Origin: Oxytricha trifallax | Taxonomy: Eukaryota > Ciliophora > Spirotrichea > Sporadotrichida > Oxytrichidae | Reading direction: 5' to 3' | Length of the DNA: 64,000 nt | NCBI GenBank assembly: GCA_000711775.1 | Contig: ARYC01016939.1 | Span: forward strand, 20,457 to 84,456 | Part shown: piece after piece, positions 49,229 to 59,599 of the stretch | How positions within the stretch are numbered: the first letter of the stretch is position 1 | How the letters are laid out: each line of letters starts with the position of its first letter | Translations under genes and position numbers: made by a program | The notes under the pieces: generated by a model | The model's input: only the letters and a program-made list of their open reading frames with translations | Told to the model about the DNA's origin: nothing | Databases searched by the model: none

Positions 49229-49960
49229 TATTCATGGAACAGTACAGCAAGGATAGCTCCTGCGAAAGGAAAGAGAGCATAGATCCAAACCCACTTGAAG
49301 GCCTCTGGACCTAAGTCAAACAATTAAGTGAAATTTGTGCCTAAACCAATGGCTGGGTTCAAGACAGCTCCTGATAATCAAAAATATTTCAATAGAAATA
49401 AAGAAAAATGAGGTTGGACTGTTATTAAGATTAGAAATAAAAATAATTTATTGTGAATGTAATTTTGTGGCCATTTAGCATAGCTCTGGTTCCAATATAG
49501 GCGCTTGCGATAATAAATCAATTTATAGCCTTCTCTTTTGAGAACACAGTCTTTTTCTCGGTTTAGGTTAAATAGAAAAATACCACTATGAGAGAGCCAA
49601 GGGTCTCAGCCACTATTGCGTAGAAGAAATATGATGGATCTTTCAAGGTTATCACATTGCAATTATCATATAATTATTTTAAATCTAAAAACTGTAATTA
49701 TTGAATGCTACCACTGATAGAAGCATCAGTTCTGAGTAACCATGACATAAGAGCATCTATCAATCCACCAAGGAATTGGAAAATAATGTATGCAATACCC
49801 AGAGGTCTAGGGAAATTGCCAACATCTTTTCTCAACATGAATGCAAGTGAAATTGCTGGGTTATAGTGTACTCCTGATATTTTCCAGCCAAAGATAATCA
49901 ATACCAATAGACAAAGCAGCAGAGCAGGGAGAAGTTATTTACGTTTCCTCGATCTCCATA
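49229..49960 (-). CDS. aquaporin/MIP channel, main segments
   Basis: Membrane channel for water or small solutes. The complement shows helix 2 (LLCLLVLIIFGWK), ISGVHYNPAISLAFML with the first NPA box (about 49860), helix 3 (AYIIFQFLGGLIDALMSWLL), FFYAIVAETLGSLIVVFFYL (helix 4, about 49630), FIIASAYIGTRAMLNGH (helix 5), then after the IES LSGAVLNPAIGLGTNF with the second NPA (about 49360) and WVWIYALFPFAGAILAVLFH (helix 6). The residue after the second NPA is Ile, not the usual Arg of the selectivity filter. An in-frame TGA sits at KAIN-TGA-FII (about 49518). Helix 1 and the start are missing nearby, so at least one more segment lies elsewhere. It continues by inversion into 48847-48928. Confidence 0.88.
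49379..49458 (-). other. 80 bp IES in aquaporin, pointer ATT
   Basis: On the coding strand ATT occurs before and after this 80 bp AT-rich block (plus-strand AAT at 49376-49378 and 49456-49458). Excision joins NGHKIT to LSGAVLNPAIG in frame. 80 is not a multiple of three, so removal is needed to read the second NPA box. No intron boundaries give the same frame. Confidence 0.75.
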
Positions 49961-50334
49961 CATAATCAGGTTGATTTAAAGTAGATAGTTATGAACATAG
50001 TTCTTATCAATTCATATATTAACTTAAGCATACTCATTTGAATTATAAATTAAATTAATTACATTATATTATATAAATTATTAACTGTTGCGCAGTATCT
50101 GTCTAGTCGAGAGTTAAGATTCCATTTTAATGTTATTTTAATTATAATTATATAATTCAATTACTACTACAATCAAATATAATAGTTTCTTAATTTATTT
50201 TACTTATAGAACTTGATCTTTATAAATTTCTTTTTATTTTATTCCCAATACTATTGGGAATTCATACCTTTAATATTTTAATTTGAAAAAATAGACACAT
50301 TTACTACAAAAATTTGATATAGGAGTTGAGTGAC

Positions 50335-51490
50335 TTGGACGATGTGCGCCGTAAACTTAACTTATCAGTGTCTGATGTCGATGATATTCATTTTATACAT
50401 AGAAATTCTATAAATCCCATATAAAAAGCTTCGTTTAATTTATGATATTACTTTTGTGAACAACGACGCTGACAGTCACGAATTCTCAAACGAACTTAGT
50501 GAGAAATATAAGTCATTTGATAGTAAAAAGCCCTTAAAATAAAAAAGCACTTAACATAAATTGGGAGTTTCTCCTCCTGGAAAATAGAGCGTTAAATCTT
50601 CTAAGATCAAGGGTATGACTGGAGGTAATGCATGGACACTAATTGGTAGTTCTAGGAAGCCAAGAAACACAGTCGCTTTGGAATCAGGTGGAGTGCTGTT
50701 AGATTCTCTCTAATCCAGTGAATTGAACAAAAATTGAGGAATTCTATAAGATAATTTAGAGATATTGATGACTGGGGATTAGATAACATGAATGATGATG
50801 GTGACATAATCATTTTAAGGAGGTAAGGAAGTTTCAAGTTTTATTTGGTATGTCTGAACTTTCAAGAAAAAATTATAAAAATATTTTTCTATTTTCAAGT
50901 TACTATCATAGGAGATTTATAGTTTGACTAAATTTATATAATTAAGGAACATATCAGAATGTTTTCAAGTGAAAGATTAATGGAATATTTAATGATTTTC
51001 AAAAGATGTCAAGACTAATATTGAAATTATTAATTCTAAATAATATTGTTATAAATTAATCCAACTTTTTTATATGCCCCAAGTTTAACTCTCTAAAAAT
51101 ACTGTGTATATATATAAATAAAACAAGATTTAATCAACATAATAAATATATTGCATTTAATTATAAATTTCATTTTATTTAGCAATATCTATAGAATAAA
51201 TAGCTAAACCAAATGATTTCATGAGAAACTATTTTGAGGGTAGAATTCCTATTGAAGAATACCAAGAGCTTAAATACAAGTAAATAAATAAATTTTATAC
51301 TATGAAAATAAACACTATATTTGTAGATTGATAAATTGAAGGAGAGTGATTTCAAGAAGAATAGGAACACTTTTATTGTGGAAAAATGGAAAAAGCTCTG
51401 GAGATTCTTATGATTTAACATTAAGAGATGCTCCACAAGTAAAAAGGATATGTTTAAGAGCTTTTCACTGCACTTGATGTAAGTTAATAA
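50335..51490 (+). CDS. unknown protein, several coding segments
   Basis: Plus-strand coding pieces: LDDVRRKLNLSVSDVDDIHF (50335-50395), then HEFSNELSEKYKSFDSKKPL and MTGGNAWTLIGSSRKPRNTV (50475-50730), DIDDWGLDNMNDDGD near 50765, KPNDFMRNYFEGRIPIEEYQ (51215-51275) and a helical CGKMEKALEILMIQHQEMLH (about 51383-51440), before a canonical intron start GTAAGT near 51479. A block near 51282-51327 is flanked by AG or GTA repeats and its removal keeps the frame (YK..IDKLKESDFKK). No family recognised; it may be one gene with several IESs. Confidence 0.45.
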
Positions 51491-52069
51491 TAAAGTTTTT
51501 AAAACAGTCTATTATTAACTTGACAATTAATATAATTTAAAGCGGCTATATGCAATTAAAAATAATTTTGTTAAGAAGGTATTTGTTAATAATATAGTGA
51601 AAAGGAATAGTTATGAAATCTTAAAAATTAAAATAAATGAAATAATAAGATATAAAATTATTCACGCATATCGTTTCATAAATTATAATACTCTTGCTGA
51701 TAGAGATATTATAAATATAATAGATAAGGAGGAAGAGAAAAACAATGAGGAAATAAGGAGATAAACTCATTTTTACACTATGTCATAATTTTTATCTTAT
51801 TATAATATAATAACTTTAAGAAAGCATTGTTTTTTCAGAGCTAAATTAAGGCATTAACTATTTATAACTTTATAGTTTTCAACTAACTTGACATTATTGA
51901 TTTTGCATGTTGAGACTAAAAGGTTCACATTTTAATAAGTTAAAACTATCTTTGAGAAAAACTGTGAAATAATTGCAATTTGTAAGTGAGTATTATTAAT
52001 TTTGCTATTAAGAACCATAGAAAGATGCGAAAAATATCTAAAAATTGAAAGTTTTATATTACTTTGTTT

Positions 52070-52280
52070 TCAAGAGAAAATTCTCAGCATAGAAAATTAG
52101 CATAGACTTTTAGGAATAGAAGATAAAAATGACATTGATATATTGTACGAGAAAGTGCTGAAATTTAAGTAAAATTTTAAGAAAGAGTTGGAAAATTTAC
52201 ATCGTAAATTTTATCATGTTCATTCATACTTCAGAGATTTAGATTATTATAATCCCAAGGATAAATTTCAAGCGTAAATA
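52070..52280 (+). CDS. helical coding segment, unknown
   Basis: Reads EKILSIENQHRLLGIEDKND then ILYEKVLKFKQNFKKELENL and YHVHSYFRDLDYYNPKDKFQ with TAA/TAG as Gln. Likely coiled coil. The frame stays free of TGA for a further 200 bp, but that part is AT-biased. Probably the last segment of the preceding unknown gene, or a separate gene upstream of the DUF4203-like one. Confidence 0.45.
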
Positions 52281-52439
52281 TATAGTTTATAAATAACGAT
52301 AGTTTAATTAATAATTTGCGTGAAAATAAATATAATGGCAGAGTATCTGTTCGTAAAACTTAGCGCTAAAAAAATTTATTTGAATGTTTGTATATTATAA
52401 TTAATTTTATAATATAAATAATAAATCTATTACTCGAGT

Positions 52440-53764
52440 AAATTTTCACAATCTCCTAAATTGCTGCAATCTGCTTGGCTAGAATTGAAGTAGTTGAGTA
52501 CAAAGATCTTACAGGCTGTAGTTTGCAAATGAATTCTTACATGTTTAATCTTGCTGGATTATAAAGATCCACTCCTAAGTAAGTTTAAATCTATTTATTT
52601 TGAAGAGGAATAGCTCCTATAAATAAAACGATGCAATATAACTAAGTCCTAAAATGTATTGAATAATATCCTAATGAATAAATCTTTAACAATAAATTTA
52701 GGTACTAGAGTGGATATAGAGTTTCATATAATAATGACTAGGGAAATGTCACAGTAGACTACAATATTTGTGACTATTCATATCGTAGATGCCCAAACAA
52801 TTCCCTAGATTTCGCTAATGTCATAAGTGAAAACAGCACTTGCAATCATATGAGTAATTAATATTACGATGAGTTCACTTATGAGAGAAACTGATTTAGG
52901 TTTAAGATTGAATTTTTTGGTGGCAACTTATGCAATGATAAAGACAAGTTTTAACTTTAAGTGAAATTAAATTGTGATGAATGTGCTCAAAGTACTACTT
53001 ACAATTTAGACACAGCTAGTTTGACTAATCCTTGTATGGCTAGAGTTATTTCGAGTTCTAAGGAGGCGTGTCCAAGATTGACTCTTGGTAGTTTGTGGAC
53101 CTTCTTCAATTGAACTACTACATTTTTGGCCTATTTATGATGGCTTATATTTAATGATTGCTGGAGGCAGGTACAATAAATTTGTAATGTTCCTTACTGG
53201 ACAAGCAACAGTCGCTGGTTACATTCTATTGTTAATGTTCAGCTAAGTTTATCTTGTTAACTCTCCATAATGGGTAGTTTGGCTAACTTTAGTTGTAAGT
53301 ATGTGAATGGGAGCAGGCATAGGCTATGCTTGCTAAAAATGGGCAAATAGGGTTCTTTGAGGTAGTGATCGGTGGATTTAGGAGCTCTTTTACAGCTTGT
53401 CTTTATTATTTGCTGAAATACCTCATCGCTCTTGCTAAAGATAAAATCTGTCTACGATAATAGCAATCTATCTATGTATTTTGATAAGCAGTCTCTTTGT
53501 ATACTGAGCTACATCTTTGTGAGAGTATACAATCAAATATATTATATCACTTATAGGATTTCTAATGTGGAGGTTATCCAAAGAGTCCTGACTAATAAAA
53601 ATAATAATGGAACCATAGGTCAAATCTAAGCAGTATTTTTCTTATACATTTGCTGCATAGTGGGACTTTCAATAATGTCTATAATATTCTAAATAAACTA
53701 AAGAACTTCGAATTTAGATATATAAAGCTACAGAAAATACGATTTTAAGTATAGAGGGACATGA
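52440..53764 (+). CDS. Cys-rich lumenal domain + DUF4203/TMEM198-like membrane protein
   Basis: Predicted multi-pass membrane protein. The N-terminal region after a hydrophobic stretch carries paired cysteines (TGCSLQMNSYMFNLAGL, intron 52579-52701, YQSGYRVSYNNDQGNVTVDY, NICDYSYRRCPNNS, NLCNDKDKFQL, LNCDECAQSTTYNL, ARVISSSKEACPRL), reminiscent of MRH-type lectin-like domains. The membrane part is DUF4203-like: LFMIAGGRYNKFVMFLTGQA, PQWVVWLTLVVSM, GAGIGYACQK, IGFFEVVIGGFRSSFTACLY, YFDKQSLCILSYIFVRVYNQ and a last helix AVFFLYICCIVGLSIMSIIF. Stop TGA is 53762-53764. Two 17 bp IESs must be removed to read it. An in-frame TGA (VSM-TGA-MGAG, about 53307) and a one-base step near 53337 remain unexplained. 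The start is not found. Confidence 0.75.
53084..53100 (+). other. 17 bp IES, pointer CTT
   Basis: CTT at 53084 and 53101. Excising 17 bp turns ..LTLGSLWTFFN-TGA into ACPRLTLLQLNYYIFGLFM, restoring the frame into the first membrane helix. Confidence 0.65.
53137..53153 (+). other. 17 bp IES, pointer ATGAT
   Basis: ATGAT at 53137-53141 and 53154-53158. Excising 17 bp joins YYIFGLFM to IAGGRYNKFVMF in frame and removes a TGA. The joined sequence matches the DUF4203 glycine/arginine loop pattern. Confidence 0.75.
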
Positions 53765-53949
53765 AGAACTAGAACGTATTAGAGTTTAACTTTTAATATA
53801 TTGAACTTTTAAGAGTAAATGATGTAATTGTAAAATACATTATATATCAGTCTAGTCTATTACTTTAAAATTGATATTTATTTTTAGATTTCAAGTTTAA
53901 CTCCAATTATATAATTAAAAACAATTTATTAACATAAGATGCAAATGAC

Positions 53950-55339
53950 TGCATGGTGATATTTTTATTGATATTTATTTTATTTGCATCATCAATCTTA
54001 ACAACTCCATCATTATCTTTATTACTACTGTCAACATTATCTTTTGCTTAAATATTTCTTTAATGATTTAACTTTTCCTGTTTATTGAGTATCTCCAGTG
54101 CTTTAGATCCAAGCATATCTCTTTTCTACAATTCCTAAAACTTTTAATAATGCTGAGATTTTCGAGGTTATGGAATTTTCTACCCATCGTCTTTTATAAT
54201 ATATTGCACTTCTTGATGTGCTGAATCTTTATGTACTCAAATATTATTTAATTTATAAAAATAAATATAAAAACTTAATATCTTGATCTTGGAGTAGATT
54301 CTGTTTTTACTCTTCATGCATTTGAGTTTCAATTCTTAAAATATTAGCAATATCTTGTTCAAAGCTGACACTCCCCATGAATGTAACATTGGCAGAATAT
54401 TTTCTTGATGGGTGGCTCTATTTCTTATATTATTCTTCAGCTTATTATAATATTAAAACAAGCTAAATTTGAGATCAAATTACCAGCACCTATGGTTTGT
54501 ACAGCTTTTTCTCTGCAGATAAAATCCTGAATATCGTTCGTATCAGTTTGCTGATCAAAAACTGGTTAATGCCTTGCAGATTTTAATATTGATGATATTA
54601 TATTGCATCATCAATATATTATTCACTGCTAACCTCTTCTCTTTTGAGCTACAGTTAGTTTTCTATCTGACTTCTTTGAACCTTTTACACTATTAGTATC
54701 TTCATTGTTTACATTGCTCATTAAATCGATATTAAATCTTGAAGAGGGTAAATCTCTTTGACTTTCTTTTTTATTCTTCTTCATGAATTCCTCACTTTGA
54801 AGGTCTAAAATTAACTCTTGAGAATTCAAGTTTCCGAGATCCATTTTTGGCATGTTTTAATTTCTAGAATACTTATTCAATGGGGAATATATGCCCAGCT
54901 TAATTCTACTTCTGCTATTCTCAGAGTCTATTATGAAATAAAGAACTTATTTTCTTTGTATTTAGCCATAATGTTATCACGCTTTAACTTCCATAAGTTT
55001 TTAAATAATTTAGAGTATATATCTGGATATTCTCTGATCAGCTAAATCTTTAGCTAAGAGAGCAAGTTTACTTTTGAAATCAGCCATGACTAAATTCAGA
55101 TTTTCAGTCTCTAAATTTTCTCGTTAAAGTTAATCCAAATAGAAAATATTCTGATCGTCCAATTCATCTTTCAGTTGTTTCTCTAATTAATAGTATTTAT
55201 CTTTTTGAGACTTTAATTACATATAAGGATCTTTGAAGAATCCACTCAATATAAGTTTCAAAAGCTCAATTAAATCAGATTATTTGTTCATAATATATAA
55301 TTCTGATATTGTTTCAAAGATGAGTCTTGGATTAATAAT
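53950..55339 (-). CDS. coiled-coil protein of unknown function
   Basis: The complement reads LIFETISELYIMNKQSDLIE, a long coiled coil (QLKSQKDKYYQLEKQLKDEL, QLQRENLETENLNLVMADFK), then EYPDIYSKLFKNLWKLKRDN, LGIYSPLNKYSRN, MPKMDLGNLNSQELILDLQS (54853) and a basic KGSKKSDRKLTVAQKRRG. After a 63 bp IES (pointer TTA) it continues QPVFDQQTDTNDIQDFICRE, then VTFMGSVSFEQDIANILRIE and further Q/D-rich sequence to about 53950. Internal frame steps (near 55040 and 54950) need short introns or IESs. The start is not certain; MNKQSDLIE at about 55300 is a candidate. It lies directly behind the FAD monooxygenase on the same strand, separated by an intron-like GTAAGT..CCAAG. Confidence 0.65.
54567..54629 (-). 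other. 63 bp IES with internal palindrome, pointer TTA
   Basis: Coding-strand TTA occurs at both ends (plus TAA at 54567-54569 and 54630-54632). Removal joins QKRRG to QPVFDQQTDT, bypassing a TGA that lies inside the segment. The interior holds a near-perfect palindrome, ATATTGATGAT..ATCATCAATAT. Confidence 0.65.
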
Positions 55340-55364
55340 GGAATTTATTGTGAAAATACTTACT

Positions 55365-56249
55365 CTTTAAGCCATGCATTACGTAACCAAGATTCTCTCT
55401 TATTTTACTTTTCACTTAATCTGCTCCTATCAAGAAATCACAATTAATATCATAAATTTCTTTTGAATCTCTGTTTTCCACTTTTAAATATAAATAAAAA
55501 AATGTTGATAAATGAAAATTTTACTGAAACTAATTCATTTTCTTGTTCCTTATTTATTATCTCATGACTTTTATACGAATGCCTAAATATAATTAAAACA
55601 TTAATTTTTAATAATCATGATTTCTGATTTATAAACTATTTGTTATAGAACATCATGTTTTTAACTCCTTAGCTTATCAAGTAGGAGCATATTAATCTTA
55701 TTTTAGGAAAAATGATTAGGATAAGCGTAAGTAAATTTTTCTTTATACTAATTCAATACATCTTAGTTCCTCTTGACTTTAGTGTTCCATCAAAATCGAA
55801 ATGATTAATCTTCCCGTATTTTTTACCCCCTAAAACATGAGTAGAATAGTTAAAATTCTCCCACTACTCAACTTTTCTGAAGTTTTCATTCTAATGGCTT
55901 ATAGATTCCTAAATCTTTCAAAATCCCGCATGTTCAGAAACTAATGTGATAAGCTTTTGGATGATCTATATAAAGAGTTTTTAAGAATATTTGGAGAGAA
56001 AATCACGAAAATATACCATTATTATATAAAAAGTGAATGAATGTTATTTAAATTTAAGTTGTAAAAATTATCTTAAACTCTAGAATGCCTATCTATAATT
56101 AAATTAGGAATTTTGAATTTATTAGGCATAGAGGAAAGTATCATTCCAACAGGCCCACTGCCAACAATACACACATTTTTATTCTACAACCCTGGTTTAA
56201 GCATGCCAGAATTTTTTAAAGCATTTAATGTTGAAAATAACTTTGTCAT
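55365..56249 (-). CDS. FAD-dependent monooxygenase (UbiH/TetX-like), N-terminal two thirds
   Basis: Class A flavoprotein hydroxylase. ATG 56249 (MTKLFSTLNALKNSGMLKPG); the dinucleotide-binding motif NVCIVGSGPVGMILSSM with GxGxxG at about 56175, closing with IPNLIIDRHSRVQ. After the first IES comes DHPKAYHI then FLNMRDFERFRNL (the family's HP.A..I..R.ME.F motif), NFNYSTHVLGGKKYGKINHF (about 55850) and FSQNKINMLLLDKLR. After the second IES: ENRDSKEIYDINCDFLIGAD with the DG/GAD motif (about 55430) and KSKIRENLGYVMHGLK. The C-terminal third is not seen here and may lie on another segment or outside the window. Some one-base frame steps remain. Confidence 0.8.
55480..55522 (-). other. 43 bp IES in monooxygenase, pointer AGT
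   Basis: Coding-strand AGT flanks the block (plus ACT at 55480-55482 and 55523-55525). Removing 43 bp joins ENELVS to VENRDSKEIYDINCDF in frame. A GT..AG intron at the same place would leave the wrong frame. Confidence 0.75.
55964..56069 (-). other. 106 bp IES in monooxygenase, pointer AGAT
   Basis: Plus ATCT at 55964-55967 and 56070-56073. Excision joins LIIDRHSRVQ to DHPKAYHI in frame, giving the expected spacing between the FAD-binding strand and the HP.A motif. 106 is not a multiple of three. Confidence 0.8.
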
Positions 56250-56479
56250 TTAATTTATTAATGGTCATAATTATATAATCAACATTTATTACAGTATTGA
56301 GAAGACTTTAATGAGATACAAAAAAAAAATGCCGGTAATTTATTGCCATTGTATTTAAAAATATTTTTGTTTCATTCTTTTCTTTTCATTCATATTGGTT
56401 GTTCTATTCAAAAACCTTAATTTTAATTTTTGATAAATACTATTATAAATATATGGATATAATACCTTTAATAGAAATT

Positions 56480-57780
56480 AAATTCCCCTTTAATAATTAA
56501 TATGAAAATTATTTGGTTTTTATGATTCAGCTTAAACAAAGAACGAAGGCATCTGGCTATTTATACTTTAGTTCTTTTTTGATTTTCCAAGTTTTAGTTA
56601 ATTAAATCTGGCAGAGTAAATGGATCGCTAACTTTTCTGATTGCATATGCAAGTTGTAAGCTATTTTATTATGTTATTTGATTAATAGACCCTGAAAATG
56701 AAACTTAATTCTCAGCCTTTATTTTTTGTTTAGATGGTGTCATGAAATTTGAAACAACTTTAGAGAATGAGCTTTAATTTTCAGTTTTATCTTAATTTTG
56801 CTACTGAGACGATTAAAATGTTTATTGTTGCTATTGCAGACTAGCTAAGAAATTAAGGGCACCTTAAGGGAGTGAGTTTTGAGCATTTGGGGAGTTTTAT
56901 CAATTAAAATTCTCATTATTTTGCTAGCTCGCAGTGTTAACATTATTGCAATTTTCGCAAGCCTATCTAGGAGTATTTAAATCACTTAGAATTTTGCTTA
57001 AACTATTATTTTATGGCTTCTTTTATAAACTGTATACTTCTCTGCTATTTTGCTCTTACTACTTCTTCATCAATAGATCATTTAAAATACCAACTCCTCT
57101 GTTCTACTTTTTCTACGAAGTAAGAATTACGTTACCGAAAGATTCCGCACAATACTGTTGAGATTTAAAATCTGGCATCTCTTTTTAGCCAGTAAGGCTT
57201 ATATTAAACCTGTTATCTTTGCTGCTTTCCTCTCTCTTTTGGATTAACCAAGGATTAATAGCTTTAGGAAACATTAAAACAATAAACTACTAAAATTTAA
57301 AGTAGAATTACTAATTAAGATATTGTTAAAAGTTGTAGTATTCCCACTTTTCTAGTTTTAAAACTGCTACTATTGTGTGTGCATTAAGTTATTTTTAGGA
57401 ATTCTAGTCTTCTCATTAATATTATAAATGCTTTATGCTCGTTACTTCTGATTTGATCTATTGATTTTATTATTAACTCCTTCTTAAATGGTTGCTTCTT
57501 TGCTATTGTGATTGATATATGCATACTTGCTTTGTATCTAATACTTGTTTTCTTTGTCTTTCTTTGAGGTCTGCCTCTTTTTATTGGTACGCTGAGGTAA
57601 GTGGCAGATATTTCAGAGGGAGATATGCTTCTAAATCTGAATAGCTACTCTGTGCTATCAATATTGATATAGTCTTAATGAGTTCTTAGCGATCTGTTAT
57701 AATGCTCACTATACTGCTCAGTTTTTCTCTGTGTTTGGGCACTTTAGTAGTATGTGCAGTTCAATTAAATAAATAATATA
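56480..57780 (-). CDS. Q/N-rich protein with AT-hook-like motif
   Basis: Long open minus-strand reading with TAA/TAG as Gln. The upstream part has FRFRSISPSEISATYLSVPI, then KRGRPQRKTKKTS, an AT-hook-like GRP core (about 57595). A second frame from about 57240 reads SSKDNRFNISLTGQKEMPDF, GVGILNDLLMKKQQEQNSRE and CENCNNVNTAS, meets one TGA at about 56896, and continues QNSPNAQNSLPQGALNFLAS, QQQQQTFQSSQQQNQDKTEN and LAYAIRKVSDPFTLPDLINQ to about 56480. The frame step between the two halves must be an IES or intron. Probably nuclear and DNA-binding; no enzyme domain seen. Confidence 0.55.
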
Positions 57781-57897
57781 AAAACTCTTCTCTCATGTTC
57801 ATCTTCTAAAGGTAAAATGATTTAAAGGGGGTAACACCTACTTAAAGTAGGATTTTGTAATAATTAGATCACATCAGGGATGGACCATAAAAAGATT

Positions 57898-58160
57898 TCA
57901 AAAGATATACTCAACAATATAGTTATAATCCGTCTCAATATCGGCAACATAGTAATTTGATCCTTTAACTGGATCTCCTAATAATCTATTAAAATGTTCA
58001 TTTATTTTGTCAACAGTGATTGTGTCATGAGTGATTCTAGTAATTTACTCAATACTTTGTATCTCTCCATAAATTTATGATAGTTGTGATTTAAAAAGGA
58101 ATAGTATACTTATAGCACATTTTCTTCATTTGAGTATTTTTTAGCTAGTAAAGCAGTCAT
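57898..58160 (-). CDS. small unknown protein
   Basis: ATG 58160 (MTALLAKKYSNEENVL), one frame step near 58115, then SQLSQIYGEIQSIEQITRIT and HDTITVDKINEHFNRLLGDP then VKGSNYYVADIETDYNYIVE, TGA at 57900-57898. The second part is uniform, charged, with good codon use. The step is probably a small intron or IES. Family not recognised. Confidence 0.5.
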
Positions 58161-58164
58161 AATT

Positions 58165-59590
58165 TATTCTTTGCAGAAAGAACTTATTCTTAACAAGGAA
58201 TACGTTCATTCAAAAAATACAATATTTAGTTTAAGTATATTTGAATGAATAGATTTATATTAGATTTCATCATTAATAATTTCCAAACAAGCAATCTCTG
58301 TTTCATTCAACATAACCAGCCATAATAAATAAATAAAATTAAAAAAAGTTTTTTGCATTTGTTATTATTAGCATCTACTTATAAAGTGGAAAATAATTCA
58401 GTTTTTCCCTCTCCAAAGAGTCTATACCATTTTTCAGTATTAAATTATGATATTATTTACAAAAAAATTGTTTAAATTTATAATTACTACTTACAATGAA
58501 TACAGAGTCTCTTAATGGCTCTTTACTTTAAAATTGCTTCTTACTATTTTAAGATTAGGTAAATTGATTAATTATATTTTAAAGTTTTTATTGCTAAAAT
58601 TAAATCATGTTGAAAAATATTATATAAATAATTTATATATATTTTTAGCGGTATCATATAAACCAAGAGTTTATTAAAAATGGAATAATCAGGCAAATAA
58701 TAATTTAATAGATCTTTTTAATAAATAAGATTTGAATCTTAGAGATATAATTTAAATATGCATATTCTAAATTTAATAAGGTATCATTATTAAATTGAAT
58801 TTCTAGCCTTTAAATTATTTTCAAAGGCTAATTTTTAATTTCCCTTAAAAATTTTATATTGAATAGTTTTAAAATTGCTAATTTATATTATAAATGTAAG
58901 TTTAATTTTGCTATTAACATATACTTAAGCACTAATCTTTTTTTTAACTTACCTTTTCGTAGGTGATTAGTTTTTCATATTTAGCAAAGTGTTAAGATAC
59001 ATTGATATTTAGCGAATGCTAATCACTCAAAAATAACTGTTTCTGCTACTATTGTAACAATAATTGTTACTAGGTATTTATTATAATATAATTCTTAATT
59101 CAAGTAGATTTAATTAATAGATTAGAAATTATATAAAATAAAGTATTGAGAAGCTGTTAGTTCAGTTATATTTCATTTTGTTGGAGTAATGAATAATTTC
59201 ATTCGAGGGTTATTATGAATCTGTTAGACAGCTGTTTGCTAAATTAAGTGGTGCAATAGTTATTATTATTACGTTTACTACTATAATTATTATTATTGGA
59301 ATAATCAAAATGATAAAGAAAAGAATTAATTTAATATTTTAGATTTGGCTCATTAGTTTTCATTAATAAATGTCAATATATACTCATTAATTATATTATT
59401 AAGATGCCCATAAAAATCTTGCTAAAAAATTGGTTTAGCTATAATATTAATTATTATCACCAACCAGAGTAACATGCAAAAATCTTTATTTCAGCAGTTA
59501 GCTCAAAATCAGAGCATTCCAATAGTCGAAAGTCTAAAAGATTGTTATAAATTTCGTTGAAAATTGAAAAATCTATCATAAGTTTAATCA
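58165..59590. other. AT-rich spacer
   Basis: No gene recognised; a few short direct repeats only. Confidence 0.4.
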
Positions 59591-59599
59591 ATTCTTACC

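Noticed and set aside
56934..57161. 75-codon hydrophobic plus-strand ORF
   Set aside because: Antisense shadow of the Q-rich minus-strand gene; Leu/Phe/Tyr-rich composition arises from reversed Gln/Lys/Glu codons.
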